Part shown: piece by piece, positions 8,901-18,974 of the stretch
Position numbering within the stretch: position 1 is the stretch's first letter
Layout of the letters: every line of letters begins with the position of its first letter
From: CAWBAT01 sp046331665
Lineage (GTDB): Bacteria; Acidobacteriota; Terriglobia; Versatilivoradales; Versatilivoraceae
Length of the DNA: 64,000 nucleotides
Assembly: GCA_046331665.1 (NCBI GenBank)
Contig: JAXLQK010000022.1
Location: 1 to 64,000, forward strand
Direction: 5' to 3'
Made by a program: the position numbers and the translations under genes
Notes under the pieces: model-generated
What the model was told of the DNA's origin: nothing
The model's database searches: none
What the model saw: the letters and a program-made list of their open reading frames with translations, nothing else

Positions 8901-9494
8901 GGGGATCGCGAAATTCAGATGAATCCGCAGATGGCAAAATCGCTGAGAATTGAGGATGGAGATTATGTTTACGTTGACGCTAATCCAACGGATCGGCCTT
9001 TTGTTGGCTGGCAGAAGGATCCGGGACGCTACAAGGCGTTTCGCTGTATGGTGCGGGTAAAATTCAATCCTGGCCTGCCACTCAATTTCACGATCATGAA
9101 GCACACAGGTTGGATTGCGACGGAGCGCACCGTGAAAGCTCACGAAACGCGCCAGGATGGGCGGGCGTTGTCTGAGGAAACCGGGTATCAGGCCAGTTAT
9201 CGCTATGGCAGCCATCAATCCATTACGCGGGCGTGGATGATGCCGATGCACCAGACCGACAGCTTGTTTCACAAAAAGACTGGCGAGATGGGCTTCGTCT
9301 TTGGTTTCGCCGTGGATAACCACGCGATTAACAGCGTGCCAAAAGAGACGCTCGTCCGAGTTACCAAGGCAGAAGCCGGTGGGCTTAATGGCCAAGGCCT
9401 CTGGGGGGCAGCGACGACAGGGCGTACTCCCGGACGTGAGAATCCGGATTGTGAGCGGTATCTCATCGGTGGCTACGTGCAGGTGAAAGCTTAA
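5958..9494 (+). CDS. nxrA: Nitrite oxidoreductase/nitrate reductase-like alpha subunit (Mo-bisMGD, Tat-exported)
   Basis: The 1178-residue molybdopterin oxidoreductase has an N-terminal Tat motif (SRRQFLKEL, ~20-28), so the catalytic subunit should act in the periplasm. The segments YPARDWEKIYLDQYRYD, CAPNDTHMC, WNPRGCLKGYTFHRRIYGPY and LIENKMPESHW closely match my memory of Nitrospira-type NxrA. Relative to the NarG FS0 motif H-x3-C-x3-C, the ligands read C-x3-D-x3-C with a fourth Cys 39 residues on, as I recall for periplasmic Nxr. The likely Mo-ligand Asp lies in QTSDCDFND (~310). The frame is completely intact over 3.5 kb, in contrast to the broken beta gene downstream. It could oxidise nitrite or reduce nitrate, chlorate or similar oxyanions; the Nxr assignment rests on remembered sequence similarity and gene order. 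Confidence 0.9.
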   Translation: MAKGTNLKEQGKESLSSLASRRQFLKELGAASATAMLSLWSFRCSKPGLEATYNPLASYPARDWEKIYLDQYRYDRSFTWICAPNDTHMCRIRSFVRNGVIIRSEQNYDHSRYKDLYGNSASAAWNPRGCLKGYTFHRRIYGPYRLKGPVIRKGWKEWADAGFPSLSDHPELRAKYRFDDRGNDTFVRVSWDIAAKYAAQGLHAIAKTYSGEEGRERFKKDGYAEEMLEHWNGAGTRTMKLGSSLPVHGVIGKFGLFRFANMLALLDAKVRGVSPDQAQGAREWTEYTWRGDQAPGQPFVHGLQTSDCDFNDLRHTHLHIHVGKNLIENKMPESHWMTEVIERGGKIVNIAPEYNCPATKSNYFIPVRPGLSDTAIFLYLSKYLMDEKLYDSDFVRRFTDLPLLVRTDTLKRLKPEEVFPNYQMPSLADGPSYRIQGLTDPQRKRVGDFMVYDEKTGGLKAITRDTLGERLKAEGIEPAIDWKGTITTIDGKKVEVMTAFSLYVIHLKDYDLDTVSQITGADKELIRQLAKDIATIKPVAIHHGEGINHYFHATLHNRAVHLPLMLTGNIGQHGAGIFTWAGNYKGAVFQGSNWSGPGAGAYVFEDPFNPLLDPKAKVTHEHTRHTVHGEEVGYWGAGDRPLIVDTPKGRKIFTGKTHMPTPTKLIWYNNANLINQAKWVYHLLRNVNPKVDMIVDQQIEWTGSAEYADLVLPVNSWVEMQSLEAGSSCSNPFLQLWGGNQYKATQGIAPLYDSVDDGMVFAKVSEKLTELTGDGRFRDCWKFMLSGNTEVYLDRVLSSCTTTRTIDGKSYTAKQIMEGAYDNEPGSVLMLYRTYPRVPFYEQVHDSIPFYTDTGRLNSYCDIPEALEYGENFIVHREGPEATPYLPNVIVSSNPFIRPNDYGIPRQAMDADLRQVRNIKLPWDQVKHTKNPLWEQGFRLFCSTPKSRHSVHSSWSVVDWNWLWADNFGDPFRKDKRAPGVGDREIQMNPQMAKSLRIEDGDYVYVDANPTDRPFVGWQKDPGRYKAFRCMVRVKFNPGLPLNFTIMKHTGWIATERTVKAHETRQDGRALSEETGYQASYRYGSHQSITRAWMMPMHQTDSLFHKKTGEMGFVFGFAVDNHAINSVPKETLVRVTKAEAGGLNGQGLWGAATTGRTPGRENPDCERYLIGGYVQVKA

Positions 9495-9519
9495 GAACGA
9501 TTTTTCTGAGGAATGAGCG

Positions 9520-9756
9520 ATGACCGAAGAAGAAAGAAGCGCGCAAGGGCGAGATAAAGAACCGGAAAGCGATGACCCAATGGAGTTGATCATGCACTGT
9601 GTTGAGGGAAGCGATCCAGTGGCCATGGCTATATGTATCATCGAGGAGTACGCGCTCATGGGTCTGGAGGAGAGATTTTGGACCTCTTTCGTCAACCGAT
9701 ATATCAAACTCATGCGTTATACAGGCAGAACGGAGAGCAGTGGGTACGCGCGCTGA
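9520..9756 (+). CDS. Small acidic hypothetical protein between alpha and beta subunit genes
   Basis: The ORF encodes 78 residues with an acidic N-terminal third and a helical remainder (GSDPVAMAICIIEEYALMG, FVNRYIKLMRYTG). It starts 25 bases after the alpha stop, with GAGG upstream of the ATG, and ends about 70 bases before the beta start. There is no signal peptide or membrane helix, and I do not recognise a family. The position inside the operon suggests an accessory or assembly factor, but that is inference only. Confidence 0.55.
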   Translation: MTEEERSAQGRDKEPESDDPMELIMHCVEGSDPVAMAICIIEEYALMGLEERFWTSFVNRYIKLMRYTGRTESSGYAR

Positions 9757-9827
9757 TACAGAGCGTCTCAGTCAGACTGGACGTCTACGCATTTCGGTTA
9801 AGCATTCTTACCCTATAGGAGGCTGCG

Positions 9828-11140
<1,313 letters not shown>

Positions 11141-11150
11141 TGGAGATGGC

Positions 11151-11915
11151 ATGAGTTTGCAATCGATTGAAATAGCCACCTTGCTCGCCCGGCGAGAACT
11201 CTGGTCGCTTGTCTCCGTGGGCTTTGTGGATCCCCACCACCGTCAAAGGTTTGAAGTTCTGAGGGACCCTGCATTCCGGCGGCGCACTACGACCGCAGCT
11301 GCGTTTCTGGCTCAGCAATACTCGGATACCGTGTTGGGAATTGGAGAAGTGAATCCCAATTCATTTCGCCCAAAGATCTCTTCGCGGCTCTGGATAACGC
11401 TCCTGATAGCATTGAGCCGGCATATCGTCAACTATTTGGGCTGACAGCCATTTCATCCCAGTGTCCGGCTTGCGAGATCGAGTTTGAACCAAACCTCGAC
11501 ATAACTTATCGCTCGCAGCGCTTGGGTGACGTTGCCGGTTTCTACCATGCATTTGGTTTGGAAATCTCGGATGGTGCAGGAGAGCGGATAGATCACATCA
11601 CTGTGCAAGCGGAATTTCTCGTCCTTCTGGCTAAAGAGGCTGCCGCCCTTCATGAAAAGAATCAAGAGAGGAGCTGAAATCTGCAGGAGGCCTCGACGAA
11701 AGTTTTTCCGGGAGCATATCGGATGGTGGCTGCCAGCCTTCGGCCGCCTGCTGTCCCGCGCGGCTCTCTCCGGCTATTATCATCAGTTGGCTGTCCTTAC
11801 CGCCGGATTATCGGCACTGGAAAGAGTAAGCCTCGAATTGCCGCCCTTCACCGCCCGCATCATCCCAAAACCCTCGCAGGTGGAGGCAGATGCCCTATGC
11901 GGGAACTGCACTTGA
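11151..11915 (+). pseudogene. Broken TorD/NarJ-like molybdoenzyme chaperone gene
   Basis: Ten bases after the beta stop, an ATG opens a protein whose pieces fit the TorD/NarJ helical chaperone family that helps insert the Mo cofactor. They are LLARRELWSLVSVGFVDP at the start, AYRQLFGLTAISSQCPACE and DVAGFYHAFGLEISDG in the middle, and FFREHIGWWLPAFGRLL and YYHQLAVLTAGL at the end. The first ~70 residues are in one frame, the middle in a second (shift near 11373) and the last ~85 in a third (shift near 11671). Intact length would be about 250 residues. The position last in the alpha-beta cluster is normal for such chaperones. It is broken like its neighbour nxrB. Confidence 0.8.
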
Positions 11916-11970
11916 ATTCTCTGGGGGGCTAATCGAATTTTCGTAGGCGCGTTCTCTAAGACTCTCGTCC

Positions 11971-12828
11971 CTAAGGGACCCGTTTCAGTTTTGCAAGCAG
12001 AACCTCCTTGTTATGTTGCGCTGCTGTGTGTTGAGGGTCAATGGCCAAGAGGCGGTCATAGCAATTTACTGCGGCCACAACCTCTTGCAGCATCGCTAAG
12101 GCATTGGCTTTGTGGTACCATGCCTCGGCATTCTCAGGCTCGACCTTCAACGCCTCCTCATAGCATTCCATCGCTTTACTCAATCGATCCGTCCTTTCCA
12201 GGACACAGCCTCTGCCTAACCATGCCATAACGCTTCGAGGATTGAGCGCCAATGCGTGGTTGTAGCATTCTAGTGCCTCTTGATAGCATCCTGTGGCCAG
12301 CAGCATGTTCCCCTTGTTGGTCCATGTAATCGCCAGTCGCGGATTGATGATCAATGCGCGATCAAAGCATTCTAGCGCCTCTGAAAAGTGGCCAAGCGTC
12401 CGCAGATTCGAAGCCTTGTTATGCCAAGCGTCGGCATCTTCAGGATCGATCGCCAATGCATGGTCAAAGCACTGTAGAGCTTCCTCAATGCGCTGTAAGT
12501 TACTCAGCACACATCCTTTGTTGTACCATCCCATTGCGGACGATGGGTTGACTGTCAGAATCCACTCGAAACAGGCCAATGCTTCGTGAAAGCGGGCTTG
12601 TGCTTGAAGAGAAGCTCCCTTCATAAGCATCGCCCATGCCTTCAGCTCATTTAGCGTTGGCTCGGCCTCCCATTTTAGCCCGCAAGCCGGACATGTGTAG
12701 AGGGCTAGCACCTTCTCTTGCTGGTCATCGTCATAAACTTTACGCAGAACGATGTGGCGCTCGCTCAGGTCAGTATTACAGACTCTGCACCTTGTTTTCT
12801 CTCTATCTTCGAATTGCCCACATATCAT
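11971..12828 (-). CDS. Zinc-ribbon TPR repeat protein
   Basis: The 285-residue protein begins with a four-cysteine ribbon (CRVCNTD about residue 15 and CPACGLKW about residue 45). It continues with about six tandem 34-residue tetratricopeptide repeats from residue ~65 to the end, each with the pattern A-W-x-x-K-G...EAL.CFD.AL. The repeats are very regular (EALECFDRALIINP, EALECYNHALALNP). There is no signal peptide. TPRs mediate protein-protein contacts; the partner is unknown. The gene is convergent with the broken nxr operon and is probably not part of it. It lies in the same direction as the glutamine amidotransferase upstream, with a 46-base gap. Confidence 0.85.
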   Translation of the reverse strand: MICGQFEDREKTRCRVCNTDLSERHIVLRKVYDDDQQEKVLALYTCPACGLKWEAEPTLNELKAWAMLMKGASLQAQARFHEALACFEWILTVNPSSAMGWYNKGCVLSNLQRIEEALQCFDHALAIDPEDADAWHNKASNLRTLGHFSEALECFDRALIINPRLAITWTNKGNMLLATGCYQEALECYNHALALNPRSVMAWLGRGCVLERTDRLSKAMECYEEALKVEPENAEAWYHKANALAMLQEVVAAVNCYDRLLAIDPQHTAAQHNKEVLLAKLKRVP

Positions 12829-12874
12829 CTCAGCCCCAGTGAGACCTTGCGGTTCCCAAGTCGACAGTACTGTA

Positions 12875-13573
12875 TCAAGTCCCCACTTTCTGCATCCTGT
12901 CTAAGACCTCTTTGATCGCCATGTTTGACCATTCAAAGCCCTCCCGTGGATCGAAAAGCTGGGAACGATTCTGGATGAACTTGCCTTCCACTATCTCAGC
13001 GGAGCAATTCTTTATCAGTTCCTTTACATTATCGGGAGACAATTCTAAATGAAATTGCAGTCCGAGGACACGCTCTGTGTACATGAAGGCTTGATTTCTG
13101 CAGGCTTCACTATGGGCGAGGTGAACGGCACCGACCGGCAGGTCAAAAGTGTCTCCATGCCAATGAAAGACGTTAAACTTTGCTGGTAAAAAACCAAGCT
13201 GGGTTGAGCGCTGCCCCGCCTCTGTTAGTTCTAAAGGAAACCACCCGATTTCCTTGTGTTGGTTGGGGTAGACTCTAGATCCCAGCACATCAGCGATGAG
13301 CTGTGCTCCAAGGCACACTCCCAGAACCACCTTCCCCACCTCAATCACCTTTTCTATGAATTGCTTCTCGGGAGTGAGCCAGGGATATTTTCCTTCATCA
13401 CCAGCTCCCATGGGGCCTCCCATTATCACCAGCCAATCGATAGTTTCAATTTCCGGCAATGGGTCATTTGCAAAGAATCGGGTAGAAGATAAACGGTGGC
13501 CTGTGGTTCGAGCCCAATCTTCAATACAGCCCAAACCTTCAAAGGGAACATGCTGGAAATAATGAATCTTCAT
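12875..13573 (-). CDS. Class I glutamine amidotransferase-like protein
   Basis: The 232-residue protein is a stand-alone GATase1 domain. The nucleophile elbow is GVCLGAQLIADVLG (Cys near residue 88), an oxyanion-loop motif GGPMGAGDE lies near 52, and the His-Glu of the triad is in LQFHLEL near 175. HWHGDTFDLP is the conserved segment typical of GMP-synthase-like amidotransferases. Stand-alone proteins of this kind cleave gamma-glutamyl bonds in small molecules or supply ammonia to unknown partners. No synthetase domain is encoded next to it, so the substrate cannot be named. Confidence 0.87.
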   Translation of the reverse strand: MKIHYFQHVPFEGLGCIEDWARTTGHRLSSTRFFANDPLPEIETIDWLVIMGGPMGAGDEGKYPWLTPEKQFIEKVIEVGKVVLGVCLGAQLIADVLGSRVYPNQHKEIGWFPLELTEAGQRSTQLGFLPAKFNVFHWHGDTFDLPVGAVHLAHSEACRNQAFMYTERVLGLQFHLELSPDNVKELIKNCSAEIVEGKFIQNRSQLFDPREGFEWSNMAIKEVLDRMQKVGT

Positions 13574-14394
13574 AGCAAGGGCGTATGGCTAAAAGACCCA
13601 AACGAATTGACAGGCATAGCTTACACTCTTCTCTCCCTTCCCTCAAATTACCCTTTTCCCACCGCTGATATAGCCTGCAATTCCGAGTCTGCTGCCTTGT
13701 TGGAAATGGTGACAGGCTCCTCTTAACAGGATCGAAAGGAAATGAACAGAGAGGAGGAAGGAAATCGTGCAAGACACCGGAACGCGAGGAAGCCACTCCT
13801 CTGTGATGGTCTTCAAACTTGCGCCACCCGTGTCTGAATGGACCCCAGCTCTAGTGCTTCTTATTTGCTTGATTTAGTTCATAACGTTGAGTATAAAAAG
13901 GCACTTTCGTCACAATCTTGGCGGAGCCATCAGCTTTAACTGAACCAAATGCTCAATCTAAGCTGCACGAATCAGGAAGGCGACACCGGGGTTCGAATGT
14001 CTGGATTGGTCAGCATAATCAACAGCCAATCGCTTCCCTGAAATGCAGTGTAGTTGGCATCGTCGATTGAAACGGCCACCGATCCAACCCGGCTACCCCG
14101 TTCCAGAATCCCTCAAATCCAGAACTCTGCCCTGGCGACTAACATGGCGCCAGGGCTTTCACCTTCGATATCGCCAGAGACATGCCTTCATCTCAGCGAT
14201 CTCCCCCTTTTCCAGAAGAACTCAGACAGTAGCGCTAGGATCTGACCAGGTCCTTCAGAAAAAATATTTTCTTAAGGTTTTGCTTTTTCAAAGCCTCTAT
14301 ATGAGTAGAGGGGACATGAAAGGCGAAAGAGAGATCAAGGGTCATGCGAGCTAAGTTCTCAGTGTTCCTATAATTTTAACAGGAGGCTCATTCA
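13574..14394. other. Long intergenic region with no convincing gene
   Basis: About 820 bases lack an open frame I would call. A minus-strand stretch around 14000-14100 reads as plausible protein (SVAVSIDDANYTAFQGSDW) for about 60 codons before stops and shifts, so it may be a decayed gene of unknown family. Just before the TonB-receptor remnant there is a small hairpin (CCTCTA/TAGAGG near 14296-14314) and an AGGAGG ribosome site at 14381-14386. Confidence 0.35.
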
Positions 14395-17300
14395 GTGACT
14401 TACAAATTCAGAGGCACCACCCGACTTTTTTGGTTGCATTGGCGCTGGTTTCTCCTCCGAAGAACGCCGCCGCTCAGGGGAACATGGCAGAGGGTACCAT
14501 CACGGATCCCTCTGGAGGTGTGGTTTCCCGGAGCCAAAGTCATATTGGAGAACTCAACCATCGGCCTTGTGCGGGAGACCAACAGCCGTGAAACTGGCGA
14601 ATACATCTCTTATCCTTACCTCCGGCGCGGTGGTGCATTCGATCCGGAGTCCAAGCTGTAGGATTCCGCCCAGCAGTCGTTTCAGATTTCATGCTGACTT
14701 AGAACAAAGGCTCATCTGCCGATTAAACTGGATATCAGTCCTCTGGCCGAAGCGCTGAACATTCTGGTTTCAAAAACACCCAAGTCGAGACCACGCGGTC
14801 ATCGCTGGCAATCTCACCATCGACCAGAGGTCGATTGAAGAATTGCCGATCAACGCCGCAGCTACATCCAATTCACACTGTTGACTCAGCGACCACTCGC
14901 GACAATCAGCCCATCCCTGCCCCAGCGTCAATTCAGTGGACTTAATATCAACGGACAACGTGCCCGCGCCAATTTCGTCAGCATTGATGGAGCGGATGTC
15001 ATTGAGCTGTACCTGTCAATGGCGTCCGGGCGTGCAACGCTTTCTCAGGGAGGCCGTACAGGAAGTTTCAGATTCTCAAGAAAGTGGCTATGCTCCAGAA
15101 TACGAAGGCCGCGCCTCCAGTGCAGTCATCAATATTGTGTCAAAACAGGGAACCAATCAATGGCGGGAGATGTATTCGGCTTTCTGCGCAGTGGAAAGGT
15201 TAGCCAGCACCAGTCGCCTTCTGCAAAGCAGGGTGTCCGATCCTGGGACACGCGGACCCAGGCAGGGCAACTTGGGAGGACCCAATCGCAAAAGACAAAA
15301 CCTTCGTGTTCCTTTCCTTTGAAACAACACAGGCAAACCCCATCAACCTCTCAGAGATTGACAAAGATTAACTCTGGATTCAAATGAGGTGAGTTTGCTT
15401 GTTCCAGGCGGGCTCCTGAGGCTGGCACAACGATGCTCCATCCGCTCAGGAGCAGTATCTCAAGACTGCGGCCCCTGCTTTGGCGCTCCTTATGCCCTCC
15501 TCGTTGCTGAGCCAAAGCCGCACTGCAGGGCAACACCTCTGAGGCCCTAAAACGTTTGGATTGGTTCCAAACCTCCAGCTTCATTTCGCGGACTGGCGAC
15601 GGAGACTGGGAACTATAAAGCAACGGGAAGAGACTTACTTCTACTCCGCGCTTTGACCACCAGTTTTCCACCAACCAAAGTTTTTATCCGTGTAAGTGCC
15701 AGTCCGATCTCACTGGGCTTCAAAGCAATAGTCAGAACCAGGTGACCACGCTCAATGCCTTCACCAGAACCAATTAGCCGCTCAACCCGGATATTGCTGT
15801 GTCGCAACTGGCAAGCCAGATCAGCCCAATGTGGCTGAATGAATTTCGTTTCCAATTTGCCAGACGGGGAGCTTCCCTCAATGCCAACTCATCGCAAGTT
15901 GCGGTTGAAATCCCCGGAGTCGCCTCGATCGGTCAACAGCAGTTTGCTCCGCTAATCCGAACCGAGAAGCGCTGGCAATTGGCAGACAATGCGAATTCCA
16001 CATCCACCGGACCCACACGCTGAAGATGGGGATTGATTTCAATGTTCTTCCCATCAAGGCCACCTTCCCAATCAATCAGGGTGGGATCTACTATTTCCCG
16101 GCAACCTTAGCCGTCAATGACCCAATTATCTCAGCAGTCGCAGGATTAGCTTTGACATCTGGATGGAAGTCAACGGGAGCCCCAGCCTTTTCGGCAGTTC
16201 AGGCCTATGGGTTTGGACTGCCGGACTCATTCGTGCAACAGTTCGGTGGCTCGCAGAATGCAACTGCAAGTTTAAAGAATACTACCCTTGGAACCTTCAT
16301 TCAGGACTCCTGGAAGATTACGAGTGGTTTCACGCTGAACTATGGTTTGCGTTACGATGTTGAATTCACACCGCGGTTCTCCGCAGGGTCTCAGCTATCA
16401 GAGGCCGGCCAGAATTTGCTTGGCGTAATGCAGGGAATTCCTTGGGATACCAATAATTGGGCGCCACGAGCAGGTTTCGCATGGGATCCAACCAAAGATG
16501 GAAAGACCGTAATCCGTGGGCGGCTCCTTTGGTATGTTTTACGGCCATCCACTGTTGGCTATTGCCCTTCTGTCAGATGTTGTCGATGGGAGAAGATCAC
16601 CGTATTTGCTAGCTCCACATTTGACCGGTGCCGATGACCTCTTTCAGGGACGGGCCTTCACCGGTCCCTGGGGAGGCTGTCGCAAATCCTGCCCTTGGCT
16701 ATGTTGGGTCCGCCTGGCAAGCTATGACCCACTCTCTCCAGTGTTCTCCAGCCAGAATAGCGAAGTATTTAGTCCTCTTGCCCCAGACCTTCCTGGTTGC
16801 AAAGAATTTCCAATGACGCCAAGCGCTGCAAGGCACTTAGTAGAGCGGGAACTCGCTCCCAACCTCATTTTTGCAGTGGACTACAACTACGCCCACGGAA
16901 CGCACCTGCTGCGGCCGCGGAATATCAACCAAGGGAATTACGATCTAATCATTGCCTACGAACGGGCACTGGCAGTCTGTCCCGATCTCCCCGGAGTCTC
17001 CATAAACGGTTGCCAAAACCCGGCCTATGGAGGCGTGGGTGGGCCTTTGGCCGGCTTGTGGGATTCACTTGGCGGGAGTTCAACGACTTCGGCCGCCCCA
17101 CTCGGTCAACTGATCTTCAACCAGTTTCGAGCCACTGGTCCAAACTACACCTGGGCTAACACCATCTCCGGCGGCGCTCTATCAAAGCCTGTGTTGGATT
17201 CGATTGTAAGGGCTTTTGGATTACCGTCCGCACCCGGGGGCGCTGTTGTTCCATTCTTCAATGTGAAGCAGTACGAATCTTCCGGCTCTTCCGTGTATCA

Positions 17301-17970
17301 CGCCCTCACGATGACGTTGAACAAGAGATTCTCACGCCATTACCAAATCCTTGGTTCCTGGACGTGGTCGCATGCCATTGACGATTCGACCGATTTGCAA
17401 TCCCTCCAGGAACCTCAAGACAATGTCAACACGCGCTTGGATCGGGGCAACTCCAATTTCGATCAACGCCATCGGTTTGTCATGAGTGGCATTTTCGACA
17501 GTCCCTCTCAATTCACAAACTGGCGAAGTGTTCGCAGCATCATTCGAAATTGGAGCGTTGCGCCTATCATCGAGGTCTCATCAGGGCGACCCTACAACCT
17601 TCTAACTTTTCGCGACAGCACACTGATCAACAGTTCGGAGACGGCCCGACCTGATGTCGTGCCCCTGGGCACGGCAGGAAGCTTTGTTTCTCCAGACGGA
17701 ACAGTGGGATTGATCCAGCCGCCTTTGGGTTCGGTGGGGAACTTGGGCAGGAACGTGTATAGAACAGCGACTTTCTCTTCATTTGATCTCGGGTTAATCC
17801 GTCACGTTCCATTTGGTGAGAACCGAGTGCTCGATTTAGGCGTGGAGGCATTTAATTTGTTCAACCACGTCAACATTCGAGAAGTCGATAATTCCTTCAC
17901 CCAAGGCGGGAGGCCCGTGGCGGCGTTTTCGCCAAGACAGATCCAATTTAGCCTGAAGTTTTTTTTCTAG
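14395..17970 (+). pseudogene. Frameshifted Oar-like TonB-dependent outer-membrane receptor
   Basis: A GTG start at 14395 follows AGGAGG. The expected product is a ~1100-residue outer-membrane beta-barrel with an N-terminal carboxypeptidase-regulatory-like domain. Pieces match in order: DPSGGVV and GAKVILENSTIGLVRETN at the start, NGQRARANFVSIDGADV (plug), IQDSWKITSGFTLNYGLRYD and APRAGFAWDPTKDGKTV (barrel), and YQILGSWTWSHAIDDSTDL and DQRHRFVMSGIFD. The end is QFSLKFFF, with the terminal Phe typical of barrel proteins. Frames change many times before ~16520, after which one frame stays open to the stop. The protein cannot be made as is. Oar-like receptors of this type are very numerous in Acidobacteriota, one reason for the taxonomic guess. 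Confidence 0.85.
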
Positions 17971-17983
17971 GATGGGAAGTGTC

Positions 17984-18898
17984 TTAACGTGAGAGGGCGT
18001 CGGAGTCTGGCCTCGCATATGTGTCGTCGTGCAAAACAATTTCAAGAGCGTTACTTAGCTTCTGAAGCGCTTGTCTCGATGCCAGGTACGCCTTCGCCGT
18101 GAGAATAGGAGAGACCAATGCTACCTTCAATAGTTTCAGGGAGCTGATCTCTCCGTTTTCTTCTAGTGCGAGATTGAAGTCGGGAATCTGCCGGTCCAAT
18201 GAATCGGATACGACCCTTACCACAGCCACTGGAAGTTGAGCTTGAAGGGCGACGGCGAGGATCTCGTAGCTTTCCATGTCAACGACTTCAGCTCCGGATT
18301 TTGCTAATGCCAGTTTTTCGCTTTTAGTGGTGGCGATGCGTGGCGTCGAAATGCCCATGACGGACCGAGAACTTATAGCTTTTGTTTTGAGTAACGAGTA
18401 AACGCGTTCAACCAGCTTTGTCGTCGGGTGGAGCTGATCAGAGGTGCTTTGTGAGGATAGACACTTGGAATACACAATCACTTCACCTTCACCGATACTT
18501 CCAGTCAAGCTTCCGCACATTCCGACCACGAGTACCGCATCAGGTCGGCGGAGGGCTGATGGATTAATTGTGGTTGGTTTCAGATTGAGTAGTGCGGTGG
18601 ATGCGCTTGCACTCGCATTCTTGGGGCCGATGCCTGTGATGAATACGATGACATCATTTGTTCCGATTCGTCCGGGACTTAAGACTGAAGCATCATTTTC
18701 GTGCCGATTCATCAACTTTTCCACAGAGCGTGCCTCGGTCTTCGAAGCGGCAAAGACGTAGATCAGACTCATCGGGCTTCCTTCAATTTCTGGACTCTTT
18801 TTCAGGAGCGGCCAAGGGTAAGTAAAGTATAAGAACATGAGAAGAACCGAAGAGGCAACTACGAATAGAAATTTGTGCGTGCGGATGAATCTTGTCAT
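17984..18898 (-). CDS. Membrane-anchored nucleoside phosphorylase/nucleosidase-family protein
   Basis: After a hydrophobic anchor (residues ~9-27) the protein has a PNP/MTAN-type fold. Visible motifs are FITGIGPKNAS and VLVVGMCGSL (phosphate/ribose-binding glycines), AEVVDMESYEILA near residue 207 (the Met-Glu of the substrate site) and VVRVVSDSLD (the catalytic Asp region). Family members cleave N-glycosidic bonds of nucleosides; hopanoid-associated phosphorylases are close relatives. An outward-facing anchored enzyme would be odd, and topology is not settled by sequence. ATG 18898 is chosen over an upstream TTG at 18916. The gene is divergent from the CHAT protein with a gap of only ~75 bases, so both are likely served by one promoter region. 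Confidence 0.78.
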   Translation of the reverse strand: MTRFIRTHKFLFVVASSVLLMFLYFTYPWPLLKKSPEIEGSPMSLIYVFAASKTEARSVEKLMNRHENDASVLSPGRIGTNDVIVFITGIGPKNASASASTALLNLKPTTINPSALRRPDAVLVVGMCGSLTGSIGEGEVIVYSKCLSSQSTSDQLHPTTKLVERVYSLLKTKAISSRSVMGISTPRIATTKSEKLALAKSGAEVVDMESYEILAVALQAQLPVAVVRVVSDSLDRQIPDFNLALEENGEISSLKLLKVALVSPILTAKAYLASRQALQKLSNALEIVLHDDTYARPDSDALSR

Positions 18899-18974
18899 GA
18901 AGTGTTCGATATCCAACTCACTTTTGCCTGCTCAAGAAATCTAATGATACACCGAACCAGAATTATTCATTTGA

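Noticed and set aside
8817..9713. 298-codon minus-strand open frame
   Set aside because: It lies antisense to nxrA, has no family motifs and no ribosome site; it is a shadow of the plus-strand gene.
13975..14010. GGGGTTCGAAT resembling a tRNA T-arm
   Set aside because: The flanking bases do not pair as a T-stem and no acceptor or anticodon arms can be built.
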